Below, piece by piece: positions 24,598-34,274 of a stretch of 38,568 bases of DNA. The translations under genes were made by a program, and so were the position numbers. Under the pieces are notes generated by a model. That model had not been told where the DNA came from. It searched no databases and saw only the letters and a list, made by a program, of their open reading frames with translations. This stretch comes from Pedobacter sp. ASV19 (GTDB taxonomy: Bacteria; Bacteroidota; Bacteroidia; Sphingobacteriales; Sphingobacteriaceae): positions 1-38,568 of the forward strand of contig NZ_JAELTV010000019.1 of the NCBI RefSeq assembly GCF_016429005.1, in the 5' to 3' direction. The stretch's first letter is position 1. Every line of letters starts with the position of its first letter.

Positions 24598-25173
24598 TTA
24601 ATCTTTGGTGTTATAACAGTAACGGCATCTTGGCTCGTAACTTTCCTTTTCTCCAAGTAATACCCTGGCCTCACTGGCTACTTTTCGGTAAGAATACATC
24701 GCCGGGCTTCCGCAGCATACACATACTGCGTGTACCTTGGTCACCATTTCAGCAATGGCCATTAGGGCAGGCATCGGTCCGAAAGGTTTACCCGAAAAGT
24801 CCATGTCCAAACCGGCAACAATTACACGGATGCCTTTGGCGGCAAGTTTATTGCAAACCTCAGGAAGGTCTTCATCAAAGAACTGCGCCTCGTCAATTCC
24901 GACTACCTGAGTATCGGCATTGAGGAAAAGAATAGCTGAAGAGTTATCAACAGGGGTAGACTGTACAGAATTCAGATCGTGGGAAACCACGGCGGTTTCA
25001 TCGTAACGGATATCGGTTTTAGGTTTAAAGATCTCCACCTTTAATTTTGCAATTTCTGCCCTTTTAAGCCTTCTGATGAGCTCTTCTGTCTTTCCGGAAA
25101 ACATAGAGCCGCAAATTACTTCAATGCTCCCACGGTATGCTCCCCTGCTGTAATTTTGTTCGCTGAATAACAT
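24598..25173 (-). CDS. tdk: Thymidine kinase, type II
   Basis: A 191-residue enzyme that phosphorylates thymidine to dTMP with ATP for salvage in the cytoplasm. The P-loop GSMFSGKT is at 22-29, Walker B-like DEAQFF at 94-99, and the lid/zinc region has [10 protein letters not shown] and a final [11 protein letters not shown], giving four Cys zinc ligands. The length is typical for the TK1-like bacterial family. It stops 2 bp past the LysR stop on the opposite strand (convergent). The start lies about 100 bp from the divergent acidic-protein gene. Confidence 0.96.
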   Translation of the reverse strand: MLFSEQNYSRGAYRGSIEVICGSMFSGKTEELIRRLKRAEIAKLKVEIFKPKTDIRYDETAVVSHDLNSVQSTPVDNSSAILFLNADTQVVGIDEAQFFDEDLPEVCNKLAAKGIRVIVAGLDMDFSGKPFGPMPALMAIAEMVTKVHAVCVCCGSPAMYSYRKVASEARVLLGEKESYEPRCRYCYNTKD

Positions 25174-25219
25174 CTTGTCTGTTGAATCTTTAGAGCCGGC
25201 TAATATCGAAATTTTGTAG

Positions 25220-25227
25220 TACTTTTG
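25220..25227 (+). promoter_or_regulatory. -7 box for the acidic protein gene
   Basis: TACTTTTG matches TAnnTTTG exactly and lies 47 bp ahead of the ATG at 25275. No TTTG is present at the expected -33 spacing. Confidence 0.4.
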
Positions 25228-25274
25228 AGTGTCAAGTTACCAACATAAAACAGCCATTTTACCGTTATTAATCT

Positions 25275-26312
25275 ATGATGAACCAAGAGGATCTTTTTAA
25301 AAAAATCGGACTGATACTTTCAGAACTTCAGGAGCAATACCAGTTTTTAGCTCAAAACCCTCAAAATTTAAATGAGTTAGAGTTGGAGCTGTTTCTGGCC
25401 AATGCCAATTTCTTAACTGACCATGTACAGATTGTGAGGAAGGCAAATCATGCAGCAGCAGCTAAGGTACAGCCAGAACCTGCCGCACAACAGGAGGAAG
25501 TTATCGTTGAACAACCTTTAGTTGTTCCTCCTAAAGTAGAAGAAGCCGAGGAAATTTCAGTTGCTGTTCGGGATGAAGAAGAAGAACCTGCAATCGTAAC
25601 CCCGCCAGCAGCGGTATTGAATGAAGAGATTTTTAAACTGGATAAAGATCCTGCCACTTTTGAATTTATTTTAAGCGAGCATCCGATATCTGATAAGTTC
25701 GAATTCGAAGAGAAGGAGGTTGGCGATATTTTTGACAGACCTTTAAGTGAAGAAGAGCAACGCATCATTGCTCAAAAACAAAAACTCAGAGAGAAGAAGG
25801 AAGAAGAGACCGCTGGTCCGGAAGAAGAGGATGAATTGGGACCGGAACCTTTTCTTGTAGAGCATGAAGAGAAAATAGTGGAAGAAATCCCGGTTCAAAA
25901 TATTGTGGAGACTCCAATGCCTCCAGCTAAGGAAAGTATACAACAACAAGATTTGTTTAAAGAAGATATAGCGGAGAGAACGGTGCAAAACACCATTCCT
26001 GATGCACCGGTGAAGCCAACATTGAACGAATTGCTGGGTGGTGGAATGAAATCAGAACCTAACAAGGCAGAAGTTACAGATCTGAAGCAGGCGATTAGCC
26101 TGAATGATAAATTGCTGTATATTAAGGATCTTTTTAACGGATATAACCTGGCTTATGCAGAAGTCATAGATCTGGTCAATAAAATGCCTGATTTCAAAAC
26201 AGCGGATACTTTTCTGCAAAATAATTACGCGGTAAAGAATGACTGGAAATCGAAGCAGGCTACTGTAGATCGTTTCTATGAATTGCTGAACAGGCGTTTT
26301 CCGGTTAAATAA
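25275..26312 (+). CDS. Acidic conserved hypothetical protein
   Basis: A 345-residue soluble protein in three parts. An N-terminal helical segment (1-60, MMNQEDLFKKIGLILSELQE ... LELELFLANANFLTDHVQIV) is followed by a long, very acidic low-complexity middle (about 70-250, with runs such as EEAEEISVAVRDEEEEP and GPEEEDELGPEP). A helical C-terminal domain ends it (about 275-345, ISLNDKLLYIKDLFNGYNLA ... VDRFYELLNRRFPVK). The C-terminal block looks folded and conserved in type, the middle disordered. No enzyme motif is visible. Its stop overlaps the rodA stop by 8 bp from the opposite strand. The function is unknown; a scaffold or adaptor is possible. Confidence 0.75.
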   Translation: MMNQEDLFKKIGLILSELQEQYQFLAQNPQNLNELELELFLANANFLTDHVQIVRKANHAAAAKVQPEPAAQQEEVIVEQPLVVPPKVEEAEEISVAVRDEEEEPAIVTPPAAVLNEEIFKLDKDPATFEFILSEHPISDKFEFEEKEVGDIFDRPLSEEEQRIIAQKQKLREKKEEETAGPEEEDELGPEPFLVEHEEKIVEEIPVQNIVETPMPPAKESIQQQDLFKEDIAERTVQNTIPDAPVKPTLNELLGGGMKSEPNKAEVTDLKQAISLNDKLLYIKDLFNGYNLAYAEVIDLVNKMPDFKTADTFLQNNYAVKNDWKSKQATVDRFYELLNRRFPVK

Positions 26313-27573
26313 AGCCCATCCGGTTAGAATCCAGTTTCAGAAAGATAAAGATCAGGACGGTAAAACTCCATAGAGAAGAACCTCCGTAGCTAATGAGGGG
26401 GAGGGGAATTCCTATAACCGGCATTAAACCTATGGCCATGCCGATGTTTATAAATACGTGGAAAAAGATAATACAAGCCATACTGTACCCATACACCCTG
26501 GAAAATACAGAGCGCTGTCGTTCGGCAATATTAACTACCCTGACCAGTAAGAAGACGTACAAACCGATCACAACAAAACATCCTGCGAACCCCCATTCTT
26601 CGCCAATGGTAGAGAAAATAAAATCCGTGCTCTGTTCCGGTACATAGCCATATTTGGTCTGTGTACCTAATAAAAATCCTCTGCCCAGTACCTGGCCTGA
26701 ACCTATGGCAATTTTACTCTGGTTCACATTATAACCCGCACCTTTTGGATCTGTTTTAAGCCCAAGTATCAATTCTATACGTGTGCGCTGATGTGGTTGC
26801 AGTACCTTTTCAAATAAGATCTTTGCCACAAACAGATAACCTATAGCAGAAATGGTAATCACTGTAATCATGATCATCCTTTGCATTTTCTTTCTGTTGA
26901 AATACACAAAAAGGCCACCCAATACCAGGATGGAAGAGATCAGAATAACAGGCTGTAGATAAAGGTTCAGGATAAATAAAACCACAGCACCCCAGAAAAT
27001 AACGAGTAAATAACCAGGTAAGCCCTCTCTGTATAAAGGGAACATAAACGAAAGGAAAACCAATGTAGATCCCGCATCCGGCTGGAGCATAATCAGCGCC
27101 ATGGGCAAGAGAATAATTGCAGCTGCAATAAGTATGGGTCTTAAATTGGTCAGCTTGGGATTAAATGAGCTGATGTATCTGGCCAGCATCAGGGCCGTTC
27201 CAAATTTAGCAAACTCAGAAGGCTGTATGCGGAAACTACCCAGGGGGATCCAGGCCTGGTTACCACCAACATTTCGCCCAACTACCAGTACAACCAGGAG
27301 CAGGAACATGGTGATTCCATAGATCACCGGGGCAAATATGCTGAAGAATTTGGCATCCATCAGCAGGATGGAGAAGCCCAGGATTAAACCAGACCCAATG
27401 TAGATGAGCTGTTTCCCGTAATTGCTGCCGAAATTGAACAAATCGCTTTTTTCCGGATTGTATATAGAAGCATAAATATTGACAAAACCCACAGCACAGA
27501 GGGCAATATAAATCAGGATGGTTACCCAATCTACATTAAAAAAGAACCTGTTGTTTTGCTGCTGATTGATCAT
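26305..27573 (-). CDS. rodA: Rod shape-determining protein RodA (SEDS glycosyltransferase)
   Basis: A 422-residue SEDS-family membrane protein that polymerises lipid II in the elongasome together with the class B PBP encoded just upstream. About ten helices are visible. Conserved SEDS blocks include GNQAWIPLGSFRIQPSEFAK at about 105-125, LMLQPDAGSTLVFLSFMFP with the essential Asp, and the C-terminal GLMPVIGIPLPLISYGGSSLW. An extended loop around IAIGSGQVLGRGFLLGTQTK is also family-typical. Its start overlaps the PBP2 stop by 4 bp (ATGA), indicating translational coupling. Last gene of the mre operon. Confidence 0.95.
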   Translation of the reverse strand: MINQQQNNRFFFNVDWVTILIYIALCAVGFVNIYASIYNPEKSDLFNFGSNYGKQLIYIGSGLILGFSILLMDAKFFSIFAPVIYGITMFLLLVVLVVGRNVGGNQAWIPLGSFRIQPSEFAKFGTALMLARYISSFNPKLTNLRPILIAAAIILLPMALIMLQPDAGSTLVFLSFMFPLYREGLPGYLLVIFWGAVVLFILNLYLQPVILISSILVLGGLFVYFNRKKMQRMIMITVITISAIGYLFVAKILFEKVLQPHQRTRIELILGLKTDPKGAGYNVNQSKIAIGSGQVLGRGFLLGTQTKYGYVPEQSTDFIFSTIGEEWGFAGCFVVIGLYVFLLVRVVNIAERQRSVFSRVYGYSMACIIFFHVFINIGMAIGLMPVIGIPLPLISYGGSSLWSFTVLIFIFLKLDSNRMGFI

Positions 27574-29519
27574 GGTGTAGCTGCTGTATTTTTAGTGTTA
27601 AGGGCCGTGTTATTCTGGGGTACAACAGCTGGAACTGATGGCTGTTTCCCTGTAGAGTCGGAGTTTTTTGGAAGAACCTTGATCTTTGGCTTTGGCAATT
27701 CAGGTAAGGCACTTATTTTTTTCATAGCCTCTGCTTTTTCTGCTCTACCGGCAGAGATGCTGCCCGTCAGATATTTTTCTGTTAAGTAACTGGCAATCGG
27801 AGCCGCATAGGTACCACCGTAACCTGCGTTCTCTACAATGACCGCAATGGCGATCTTTGGATTATCCCTCGGGGCAAAACCGATGAAAACAGAGTGGTTC
27901 TTGCCATGAGGATTTTGTACCGTACCTGTTTTTCCGCACATGATTATGTTAGGAATACTTGATGCATTGGCTGTTCCCCAGGGTGCATTTACTGCATCCT
28001 GCATACCGTCAATTACGGGTTCAAAATGGGCAGCATCCACATCTACATAGTTCTTCTGCACATAATCCTTTTTAATAACCTTTCTATCGCCAATAGATTT
28101 GATCAGGTGAGGTTTGATATAATAGCCCTTGTTGGCAATAATGGCCATAATGTTCGCCATTTGCAAAGGTGTGGCATTCATTTCACCCTGTCCAATGGCC
28201 AGAGAGATTACGGTGGTATACCCCCAATACTTACCAAATCTTTTGGTATACTGATCTGAAGTAAACAAGGTTCCTTTACGTTCAAATGGCATGTCGATGT
28301 CCAGTTTCTGCCCTAAGCCGAATTTCCTTACCTTAGCTTGCCATTCATCATAAGCTTGTTTCGTACTTTTAAAACGGCTCTGCGTCATCAGTCTCTGAAA
28401 TACATGGCAGGCATAGACGTTACAGGAGCGGGCCAGACCCCTTCTTAAGCTGATATTGCCATCCACGTGCTCACATTTTACCGGATGGTTACCTGCCCAA
28501 TAAACGCCCGGGCAATTGAAAGTCATATCCGGGGTAATTACACCCTCCTGAAGGGCAATCAAGTCATCCAGCGGCTTAAAGGAGGAGCCGGGTGAATAAT
28601 ACCCTGAAATTGGCCTGACCAGGAAAGGCCTGTTGGCCTGGCCAAAAATATCCATATAGTTGTTGCCTTGCTGGCGGCCCACCATACGGTTTGGATCATA
28701 GCCTGGGCTGCTCACAAAAGCAAGCACTTCACCTGTTGAGGGTTCGATGGCTACAATACTGCCAACTTTATTCGTCATGAGCTGTTCGCCCAGTTTCTGG
28801 ATCTCAATATCAAGGGACGAAACGACCTTTTCCCCTGATTTGGCCAGCGTATCGAATTTACCTTCCAGGTAACTGCCCTGAGGTACGTTTCTTGCATCAT
28901 ATAACATGTTGATCACTCCACGTTCCCCGCGCAGTGCATCGTTGTATTGTTTTTCAACGCCGGCTTTTCCAATATAATCGCCTGGGCGGTAATAACCGTC
29001 ATTGTCATCAATATCCTTTTGGGTTACCTCTTTTACATATCCGAAAAATTGTCCGGCAACGCTATCCGGATAATGTCTCACCGTTCTTCCCTGAACCAAA
29101 AATCCGGGAAAGCGGGAAAGTTTTTCCTGCAAGGCTGCATAGGTTTGAACAGACAATTGCTTTTCAAAGGTTGAAGGCTGGTAACGGGATTGTACGGATG
29201 CCTTATGAAAACGTTTTCTAAAGCCTGGCATATCAATACCAATCAGATTACAGAATTCGAGTGTATCAAATTCTTTGACCTGATTAGGGATCACCAGTAA
29301 ATCATATACCGGTTCATTTTGTACCAGTACTTTACCCTTCCTGTCAAAGATGACTCCGCGTGCAGGGAAGGTGTAGATCTTCCGGAGCACATTGTTATTG
29401 GATAAAAGGAAATACTTATCACTGACAACCTGCATATAAAACAGTTTACCAATTAAAACCAGGGCAAGGACAATGAAAATCCCTTGTAATACATATTTAC
29501 GGCTAAACAGATTATCCAT
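27570..29519 (-). CDS. mrdA: Penicillin-binding protein 2, elongasome transpeptidase
   Basis: A 649-residue class B PBP that cross-links peptidoglycan in the lateral wall with RodA. A membrane anchor at about 11-29 is followed by the pedestal domain (FPARGVIFDRKGKVLVQNEP) and the transpeptidase. SxxK is SSFK with Ser312 and Lys315, SxN is SCN at 365-367, and KTG is at 530-532 (CGKTGTVQNPHG). The segment after SxxK is PL rather than the more common PI/PL mix, which is unremarkable. A Pro/Lys/Asn-rich tail of about 45 residues follows the last helix (PKPKIKVLPKNSDSTGKQPS). The start shares one base with the mreD stop. Confidence 0.95.
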   Translation of the reverse strand: MDNLFSRKYVLQGIFIVLALVLIGKLFYMQVVSDKYFLLSNNNVLRKIYTFPARGVIFDRKGKVLVQNEPVYDLLVIPNQVKEFDTLEFCNLIGIDMPGFRKRFHKASVQSRYQPSTFEKQLSVQTYAALQEKLSRFPGFLVQGRTVRHYPDSVAGQFFGYVKEVTQKDIDDNDGYYRPGDYIGKAGVEKQYNDALRGERGVINMLYDARNVPQGSYLEGKFDTLAKSGEKVVSSLDIEIQKLGEQLMTNKVGSIVAIEPSTGEVLAFVSSPGYDPNRMVGRQQGNNYMDIFGQANRPFLVRPISGYYSPGSSFKPLDDLIALQEGVITPDMTFNCPGVYWAGNHPVKCEHVDGNISLRRGLARSCNVYACHVFQRLMTQSRFKSTKQAYDEWQAKVRKFGLGQKLDIDMPFERKGTLFTSDQYTKRFGKYWGYTTVISLAIGQGEMNATPLQMANIMAIIANKGYYIKPHLIKSIGDRKVIKKDYVQKNYVDVDAAHFEPVIDGMQDAVNAPWGTANASSIPNIIMCGKTGTVQNPHGKNHSVFIGFAPRDNPKIAIAVIVENAGYGGTYAAPIASYLTEKYLTGSISAGRAEKAEAMKKISALPELPKPKIKVLPKNSDSTGKQPSVPAVVPQNNTALNTKNTAATP

Positions 29520-30034
29520 TAGCGCTGCCTCCTGTTATAGAATAAGAATTCGATGAGTATGATCAGCAGCCAGGTAAAAGTACCGCTCATTAAACAGCGC
29601 AGCAGCGTATAAGAGAGTTCCGCAGGTTTGAAAGATTCCAGTACAAAAAGGACCAGGTGGTGAGAAAAGATACACAACAAGGCATATAAAGAAAACCATT
29701 TAAAACCCATATTGCTTAGAGTGGGCTCCGGTTCATCAAAACCGTCCCTGTTCACACTGATCGAAATGAAAGTGATACGTACAAAGGTGAGTGCTACGCA
29801 TGCTGCGGCATGAACACCAAGTGTATCATAAAAGGCATCGAGAGTTAGCCCGGTACCAAAAGCAATCAGATATAAGACCAGATTAGGCGTGCTAAAAGGA
29901 AGCAGCAGCAGGAACAAAACGTAAACAAAAGGCGTAGCGAGGTCATAAAAACTCAAATTTCTTAACAGAAGAATCTGAATGAAAAGGAGGATAAACCACC
30001 TCAGTATGTTGATCAGGACTAGTCTGCTATTCAT
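29519..30034 (-). CDS. mreD: Rod shape-determining protein MreD
   Basis: A 171-residue, highly hydrophobic protein with about five membrane helices (ILRWFILLFIQILLLRN, VYVLFLLLLPFS, LVLYLIAFGTGLTLDAFYDT, FSLYALLCIFSHHLVLFVL, LLIILIEFLFYN). The motif GLTLDAFYDTLGVHAAACV is typical of MreD in this phylum. It links MreC to RodA/PBP2 in the elongasome. It overlaps mreC by 8 bp and PBP2 by 1 bp, in a tightly coupled operon. Confidence 0.9.
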   Translation of the reverse strand: MNSRLVLINILRWFILLFIQILLLRNLSFYDLATPFVYVLFLLLLPFSTPNLVLYLIAFGTGLTLDAFYDTLGVHAAACVALTFVRITFISISVNRDGFDEPEPTLSNMGFKWFSLYALLCIFSHHLVLFVLESFKPAELSYTLLRCLMSGTFTWLLIILIEFLFYNRRQR

Positions 30035-30863
30035 TTGGTAATTTTGATTCTAAAGCTTTTTGCTCTTCGGCAAATTTATCTTTTATAACGTAAACATACT
30101 GTAAGGTACTAAAATCGTTAAAAAGATTGATTTCAATTGTTAAAAAATTATCTCCTGTCGCAATGCCGGCATTGCTTACCCGGCCAACAGGAATACCGGG
30201 AGGAAAGGAAGCGAAACCTGAAGTTACAATTGTATCACCCAGATTTATCTTAAAATGGTTAGGAATATCCTTGATATAGGCTTTCTGATAATTGAAGTTC
30301 TTCTCTCCCCAAACCAGGGAACCCAGTGCATTGTTCTTTTTAATGGTTACACTGATCTTGGTGTCCTTATGCAGTAAAGACTGTATGGTGGCCAGGTGAT
30401 CGGATACATCCCGGATAAAGCCAACTACGCCTTTTTGAGGTGAAATAACGGCCATGTCCTTTTTAATGCCATCCAGACTTCCTTTATTAATAGTGATGAC
30501 GTTATTTCTAAGCGTTATCGAATTTTTAATGACCCTTGCTGCAAGATAAGTGTACTGCTGGTGTGTAGCGGTATCTTTAACCGTGGTGTTTTTGGCGCTG
30601 TCTATATTCTTCATCTTCAGGAGCTGGCTATAAAGTTTGGCGTTTTCATTCGCTAAACTGTCGTTTACCTGCCCCAGGTTCATATATCGTTTGAATACGT
30701 TCAGTTTCTCATAGGCCTGTCCAACCACTTCATTTGTAGAATTCAGGGTTACACTTCGCTGGTAAGCATTGTTCTTAACAGTAAGAACAATGCCTATGGT
30801 AAAAAAGATGATAAATAAGAAAAATGCGTTATATCTGTTTATAAAGATCCAAAGGTTACGCAT
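30027..30863 (-). CDS. mreC: Rod shape-determining protein MreC
   Basis: A 278-residue bitopic protein. A basic N-terminus is followed by one membrane helix at about 11-29 (YNAFFLFIIFFTIGIVLTV) and a coiled coil at about 45-90 that mediates dimers. The periplasmic double beta-barrel has the usual words ITLRNNVITINKGSLDGIKK, VISPQKGVVGFIRDVS, SLLHKDTKISV and GDTIVTSGFASFPPGIPVG. It scaffolds PBP2/RodA activation in the lateral-wall machinery. The gap to mreB is 29 bp. Confidence 0.93.
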   Translation of the reverse strand: MRNLWIFINRYNAFFLFIIFFTIGIVLTVKNNAYQRSVTLNSTNEVVGQAYEKLNVFKRYMNLGQVNDSLANENAKLYSQLLKMKNIDSAKNTTVKDTATHQQYTYLAARVIKNSITLRNNVITINKGSLDGIKKDMAVISPQKGVVGFIRDVSDHLATIQSLLHKDTKISVTIKKNNALGSLVWGEKNFNYQKAYIKDIPNHFKINLGDTIVTSGFASFPPGIPVGRVSNAGIATGDNFLTIEINLFNDFSTLQYVYVIKDKFAEEQKALESKLPNE

Positions 30864-30892
30864 ATTTTTCTACGATGTGATTACATCAATCT

Positions 30893-31915
30893 TTATTGCA
30901 TTAAAAATTTAAATCCACCGATGTTTTTAAGTGCGATACCGGTTCCGCGCACTACTGCTCTTAACGGATCTTCAGCAACGTGAACCGGCAGTTTGGTTTT
31001 TGCTGCAACACGTTTGTCCAGCCCGCGCAATAAGGCACCACCACCAGTCAGGTAGATACCTGTCTGATAGATATCGGCCGAAAGTTCAGGAGGAGTGATC
31101 TCCAGGGCTTTAAGGATCGCCTCTTCAATCTTGGAAATAGATTTGTCTAAACAGTGCGCAATTTCAGTGTAAGAAACCGTAATCTGTTTAGGTACACCTG
31201 TCATCAGGTCTCTTCCCTGTACGGCAAAATCAGCAGGCGGATCCTGTAACTCAGGTAAAGCCGCACCAACTTCTATTTTGATCTTTTCTGCCGTACGGTC
31301 ACCAATCATAATGTTGTGCTGACGGCGAATGTAATTCACAATATCAGAGTCAAAATTATCACCCGCAACACGGATAGACTGATCGCAAACAATACCCGAA
31401 AGCGCGATTACAGCAATTTCAGTTGTTCCACCGCCGATATCAATGATCATGTTACCCATAGGCTCCTCTACATCGATCCCAATACCTACCGCAGCAGCCA
31501 TAGGCTCGTGGATCAGGTATACTTCTTTAGCTCCGGCAATTTCGGCAGAGTCACGTACGGCACGTTTCTCTACTTCAGTAATACCTGAAGGAATACAGAT
31601 CACCATTCTTAACGAAGGGAACATCCAGCCTTTACCACCGTTCAGCATTCTGATCATACCTTTGATCATGGCCTCTGCGGCATTAAAATCAGCAATAACA
31701 CCATCTTTTAAAGGTCTCACCGTACGGATATTATCGTGGGTTTTACCTTCCATCTGCATGGCTTGCCTTCCTATAGCTATAATTTTGTTTGTTTGTCTGT
31801 CAAATGCAACGATAGAAGGTTCATCAACAACCACTTTATCGTTATGTATAATCAGGGTATTAGCGGTGCCCAAATCGATAGCAACCTCTTGCGTAAACCA
31901 GTTAAATAAACCCAT
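30893..31915 (-). CDS. mreB: Rod shape-determining protein MreB
   Basis: A 340-residue bacterial actin that polymerises on the inner membrane and guides elongation. Phosphate-1 loop AIDLGTANTLI is at 12-22, connecting block CIPSGITEVEKRAVRDSAEI, phosphate-2 loop IDIGGGTTEIAVIA at about 160, and the adenosine motif LTGGGALLRGLDKR near 290. The N-terminus MGLFNWFTQEV is amphipathic, as in other MreB proteins that bind the membrane directly. First gene of the mreBCD-mrdA-rodA operon. The 88-bp upstream gap to purH is AT-rich and has no exact TAnnTTTG box. Confidence 0.97.
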   Translation of the reverse strand: MGLFNWFTQEVAIDLGTANTLIIHNDKVVVDEPSIVAFDRQTNKIIAIGRQAMQMEGKTHDNIRTVRPLKDGVIADFNAAEAMIKGMIRMLNGGKGWMFPSLRMVICIPSGITEVEKRAVRDSAEIAGAKEVYLIHEPMAAAVGIGIDVEEPMGNMIIDIGGGTTEIAVIALSGIVCDQSIRVAGDNFDSDIVNYIRRQHNIMIGDRTAEKIKIEVGAALPELQDPPADFAVQGRDLMTGVPKQITVSYTEIAHCLDKSISKIEEAILKALEITPPELSADIYQTGIYLTGGGALLRGLDKRVAAKTKLPVHVAEDPLRAVVRGTGIALKNIGGFKFLMQ

Positions 31916-32003
31916 TTATAGGTGATAATTATAATTTAAAAAAAATCTGTGTATTATACTAATGTAAAACTACGTCTTTTTATTGTATTTGGGGATAAAA
32001 AAA

Positions 32004-33530
32004 TTAGTGTTTAAAATGTCTTACACCCGTAGTAACCATTGCAATACCTTTCTCGTTGGCTTTATTTATGGAGTCTGCATCTTTAATGGATCCACCTGGT
32101 TGTAAAACGGCTGTAATCCCCGCATCAGCAGCAATTTCAACACAATCAGGGAATGGGAAGAAAGCATCTGAAGCCATTACCGCACCTTGTAAACTGAAAC
32201 CGAAAGCTTCTGCTTTAACAATAGCTTGCTTAAGTGCGTCAACTCTGGAGGTTTGTCCTACGCCACTGGCAATCAGGCAATCGTTCTTTACAAAAACAAT
32301 GGTGTTAGACTTGGTATGTTTTACAATTTTATTGGCGAAGAACAGGTCTTTTAATTCCTGTGCTGTCGCGGTTTTCTCTGTTACAGCGGTCATTTGTTCC
32401 GGGCCTTCGATCACTAGATCCTTATCCTGCTCAATAACGCCATTTAGAAGTGTTTTAAATTGTTTTTTAGAAAGTTCTACGTCATTTCTTTGCAGAATAA
32501 CGCGGTTCTTTTTCGCTTTAAACAATTCTACGGCTTCAGGCTGATAGGAAGGAGCAATCAGTACTTCAAAGAACAGCTTGTTGATTTCTGTAGCTGTAGC
32601 CAGATCAATTTCTCGGTTGGCAATCAATACACCACCAAAGGCAGAAACAGGATCGCAAGCCAAAGCATCGGTCCAGGCGTTTAAAATGCTTGGTCTTGAA
32701 GCCAGGCCGCAGGCATTGGTGTGTTTCAGGATCGCCACAGTAGGCTCCTGGAATTCATCAATTAAAGCTACAGCTGCGTCTACATCTACCAGGTTGTTGT
32801 AAGAAAGTTCTTTGCCATTCAGTTTGGTGAACATTTCATCCAGGTTGCCATAGAACACGCCTTGCTGATGTGGATTTTCTCCGTAACGCAGGGTTTGAGC
32901 AGTATTGATACTTTGTTTAAATACATTCAGGGGTTCTTCCGTATTGAAATAATTGAAGATGGCTGTATCGTAATGCGAAGAGGTGTGAAAAGCTTTTTTA
33001 GCATAGGCTTTGCGCTGTGCTAAAGTGGTTTCTCCGTTTTGCTCTTCCAGTTGTGTCTGAAGGGTGGCGTAATCGTCTTTAGAGGCTAAGATCACCACAT
33101 CATTAAAGTTTTTGGCTGCAGCCCTGATGAGTGAAATACCGCCAATGTCAATTTTTTCAATGATGTCTGTTTCAGAACCACCGCCTTTAACGGTTTCTTC
33201 AAAAGGATAAAGATCTACAATAACCAGATCGATCTCAGGAATCTCATATTGTTCAATCTGTGCTTTATCGTCATTCAGGTTCCTTCTGTTCAGGATACCT
33301 CCAAAAACTTTCGGGTGCAGGGTTTTTACACGACCACCCAGAATAGAAGGATAACCTGTAAGGTCTTCTACTGCGGTAACAGGCAGATTTAAGTCTTTTA
33401 TAAACTGTTCTGTGCCTCCGGTGGAGAATAATTGAACACCTTGTTGTACAAGCAGGCGAACTAAAGGTTCTAAACCGTCTTTGTAATAAACTGAAATTAA
33501 AGCGTTTTTGATCTTTATTGAATGGCTCAT
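32004..33530 (-). CDS. purH: Bifunctional AICAR transformylase / IMP cyclohydrolase
   Basis: A 508-residue enzyme performing the last two steps of de novo IMP synthesis in the cytoplasm. The N-terminal MGS-like IMP cyclohydrolase domain occupies about 1-150 (LVRLLVQQGVQLFSTGGTEQ, GRVKTLHPKVFGGIL, VIVDLYPFEETV). The transformylase domain follows (LRYGENPHQQGVFYG, VAILKHTNACGLA with the catalytic Lys-His, MASDAFFPFPDCVE, VLQPGGSIKDADSI). The length is standard. purN lies 72 bp upstream on the same strand, so consecutive folate-dependent purine steps are grouped. A -7 box sits in that gap. Confidence 0.97.
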   Translation of the reverse strand: MSHSIKIKNALISVYYKDGLEPLVRLLVQQGVQLFSTGGTEQFIKDLNLPVTAVEDLTGYPSILGGRVKTLHPKVFGGILNRRNLNDDKAQIEQYEIPEIDLVIVDLYPFEETVKGGGSETDIIEKIDIGGISLIRAAAKNFNDVVILASKDDYATLQTQLEEQNGETTLAQRKAYAKKAFHTSSHYDTAIFNYFNTEEPLNVFKQSINTAQTLRYGENPHQQGVFYGNLDEMFTKLNGKELSYNNLVDVDAAVALIDEFQEPTVAILKHTNACGLASRPSILNAWTDALACDPVSAFGGVLIANREIDLATATEINKLFFEVLIAPSYQPEAVELFKAKKNRVILQRNDVELSKKQFKTLLNGVIEQDKDLVIEGPEQMTAVTEKTATAQELKDLFFANKIVKHTKSNTIVFVKNDCLIASGVGQTSRVDALKQAIVKAEAFGFSLQGAVMASDAFFPFPDCVEIAADAGITAVLQPGGSIKDADSINKANEKGIAMVTTGVRHFKH

Positions 33531-33550
33531 CAGAGAAAAATTTTGAGCCG

Positions 33551-33558
33551 CAAAATTA
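33551..33558 (-). promoter_or_regulatory. -7 box ahead of purH
   Basis: The minus-strand TAATTTTG matches TAnnTTTG and lies about 20 bp upstream of the purH start, inside the purN-purH gap. No TTTG is seen at the -33 position. purH may therefore have its own promoter as well as read-through from purN. Confidence 0.4.
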
Positions 33559-33602
33559 GGATTTTTAAGCGATAATTTTTTAAGAGAATTTAATAAAAAT
33601 AA

Positions 33603-34181
33603 TTACTTTCTGATCTTTTTTAAAATAGACTCCACAACACGGGGATAATGAAGGTGTTCCAGCTGCTGACCTTTGAATTTAATCATTTCCAGATTGTCGT
33701 CTTTATCAATGCGGTATTTGGCCTGATAAATGTATTCGCCTTCGTCATAATTCTCATTCACATAATGAATTGTAATCCCGCCTTCTGGCTCTTTGGCTTC
33801 CATCACCGCCAGGTGGACATGATCTCCGTACATGCCTTTTCCTCCAAACTTTGGCAGGATGGCAGGGTGGATGTTTACAATTCTTCCCGGATATTCGTGA
33901 ATCAGGCTTTTGGGGATAAGCCATAGAAATCCTGCAAGGACAATAAGGTCTATATCCAGGTTTTTAAGCAGTTCAACTATATGGTCTGTTTTGTAGAATT
34001 CATTTTTATCAAAAATATGGCTTGGGATTTCAAAATTGTCTGCGCGCTGTAATACGTAGGCATCTGGGTTATTGGTGAGTACCAGGGCAATCTCCACTTC
34101 TGAGCTGTTCTTGAAGTGTTCCATCAATTTTTGAGCATTAGAACCCGAGCCTGAGGCGAATATTGCAACGCGTTTTTTCAT
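33603..34181 (-). CDS. purN: Phosphoribosylglycinamide formyltransferase
   Basis: A 192-residue GAR transformylase using 10-formyl-tetrahydrofolate. The N-terminal ASGSGSNAQKLMEHF loop binds the GAR phosphate. The active-site block VNIHPAILPKFGGKGMYGDHVHLAV has the catalytic Asn-x-His pair, and YDEGEYIYQAKY has the catalytic Asp. The length is normal. Upstream is the unusual repeat-bearing intergenic region; downstream is purH. Confidence 0.96.
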   Translation of the reverse strand: MKKRVAIFASGSGSNAQKLMEHFKNSSEVEIALVLTNNPDAYVLQRADNFEIPSHIFDKNEFYKTDHIVELLKNLDIDLIVLAGFLWLIPKSLIHEYPGRIVNIHPAILPKFGGKGMYGDHVHLAVMEAKEPEGGITIHYVNENYDEGEYIYQAKYRIDKDDNLEMIKFKGQQLEHLHYPRVVESILKKIRK

Positions 34182-34274
34182 AGTGTGTATCTGTTCTGGT
34201 ATTCAAGCTGGCTGAGCAGATTTTTATTTAGCTGGCTTGACCTGTTTTCATCTGTGTGTATGTGTTTTCTGAAC

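Noticed and set aside
32004-34181. Purine riboswitch ahead of purN or purH
   Set aside because: The leaders are short or AT-rich and no conserved purine-riboswitch core or three-way junction could be recognised.
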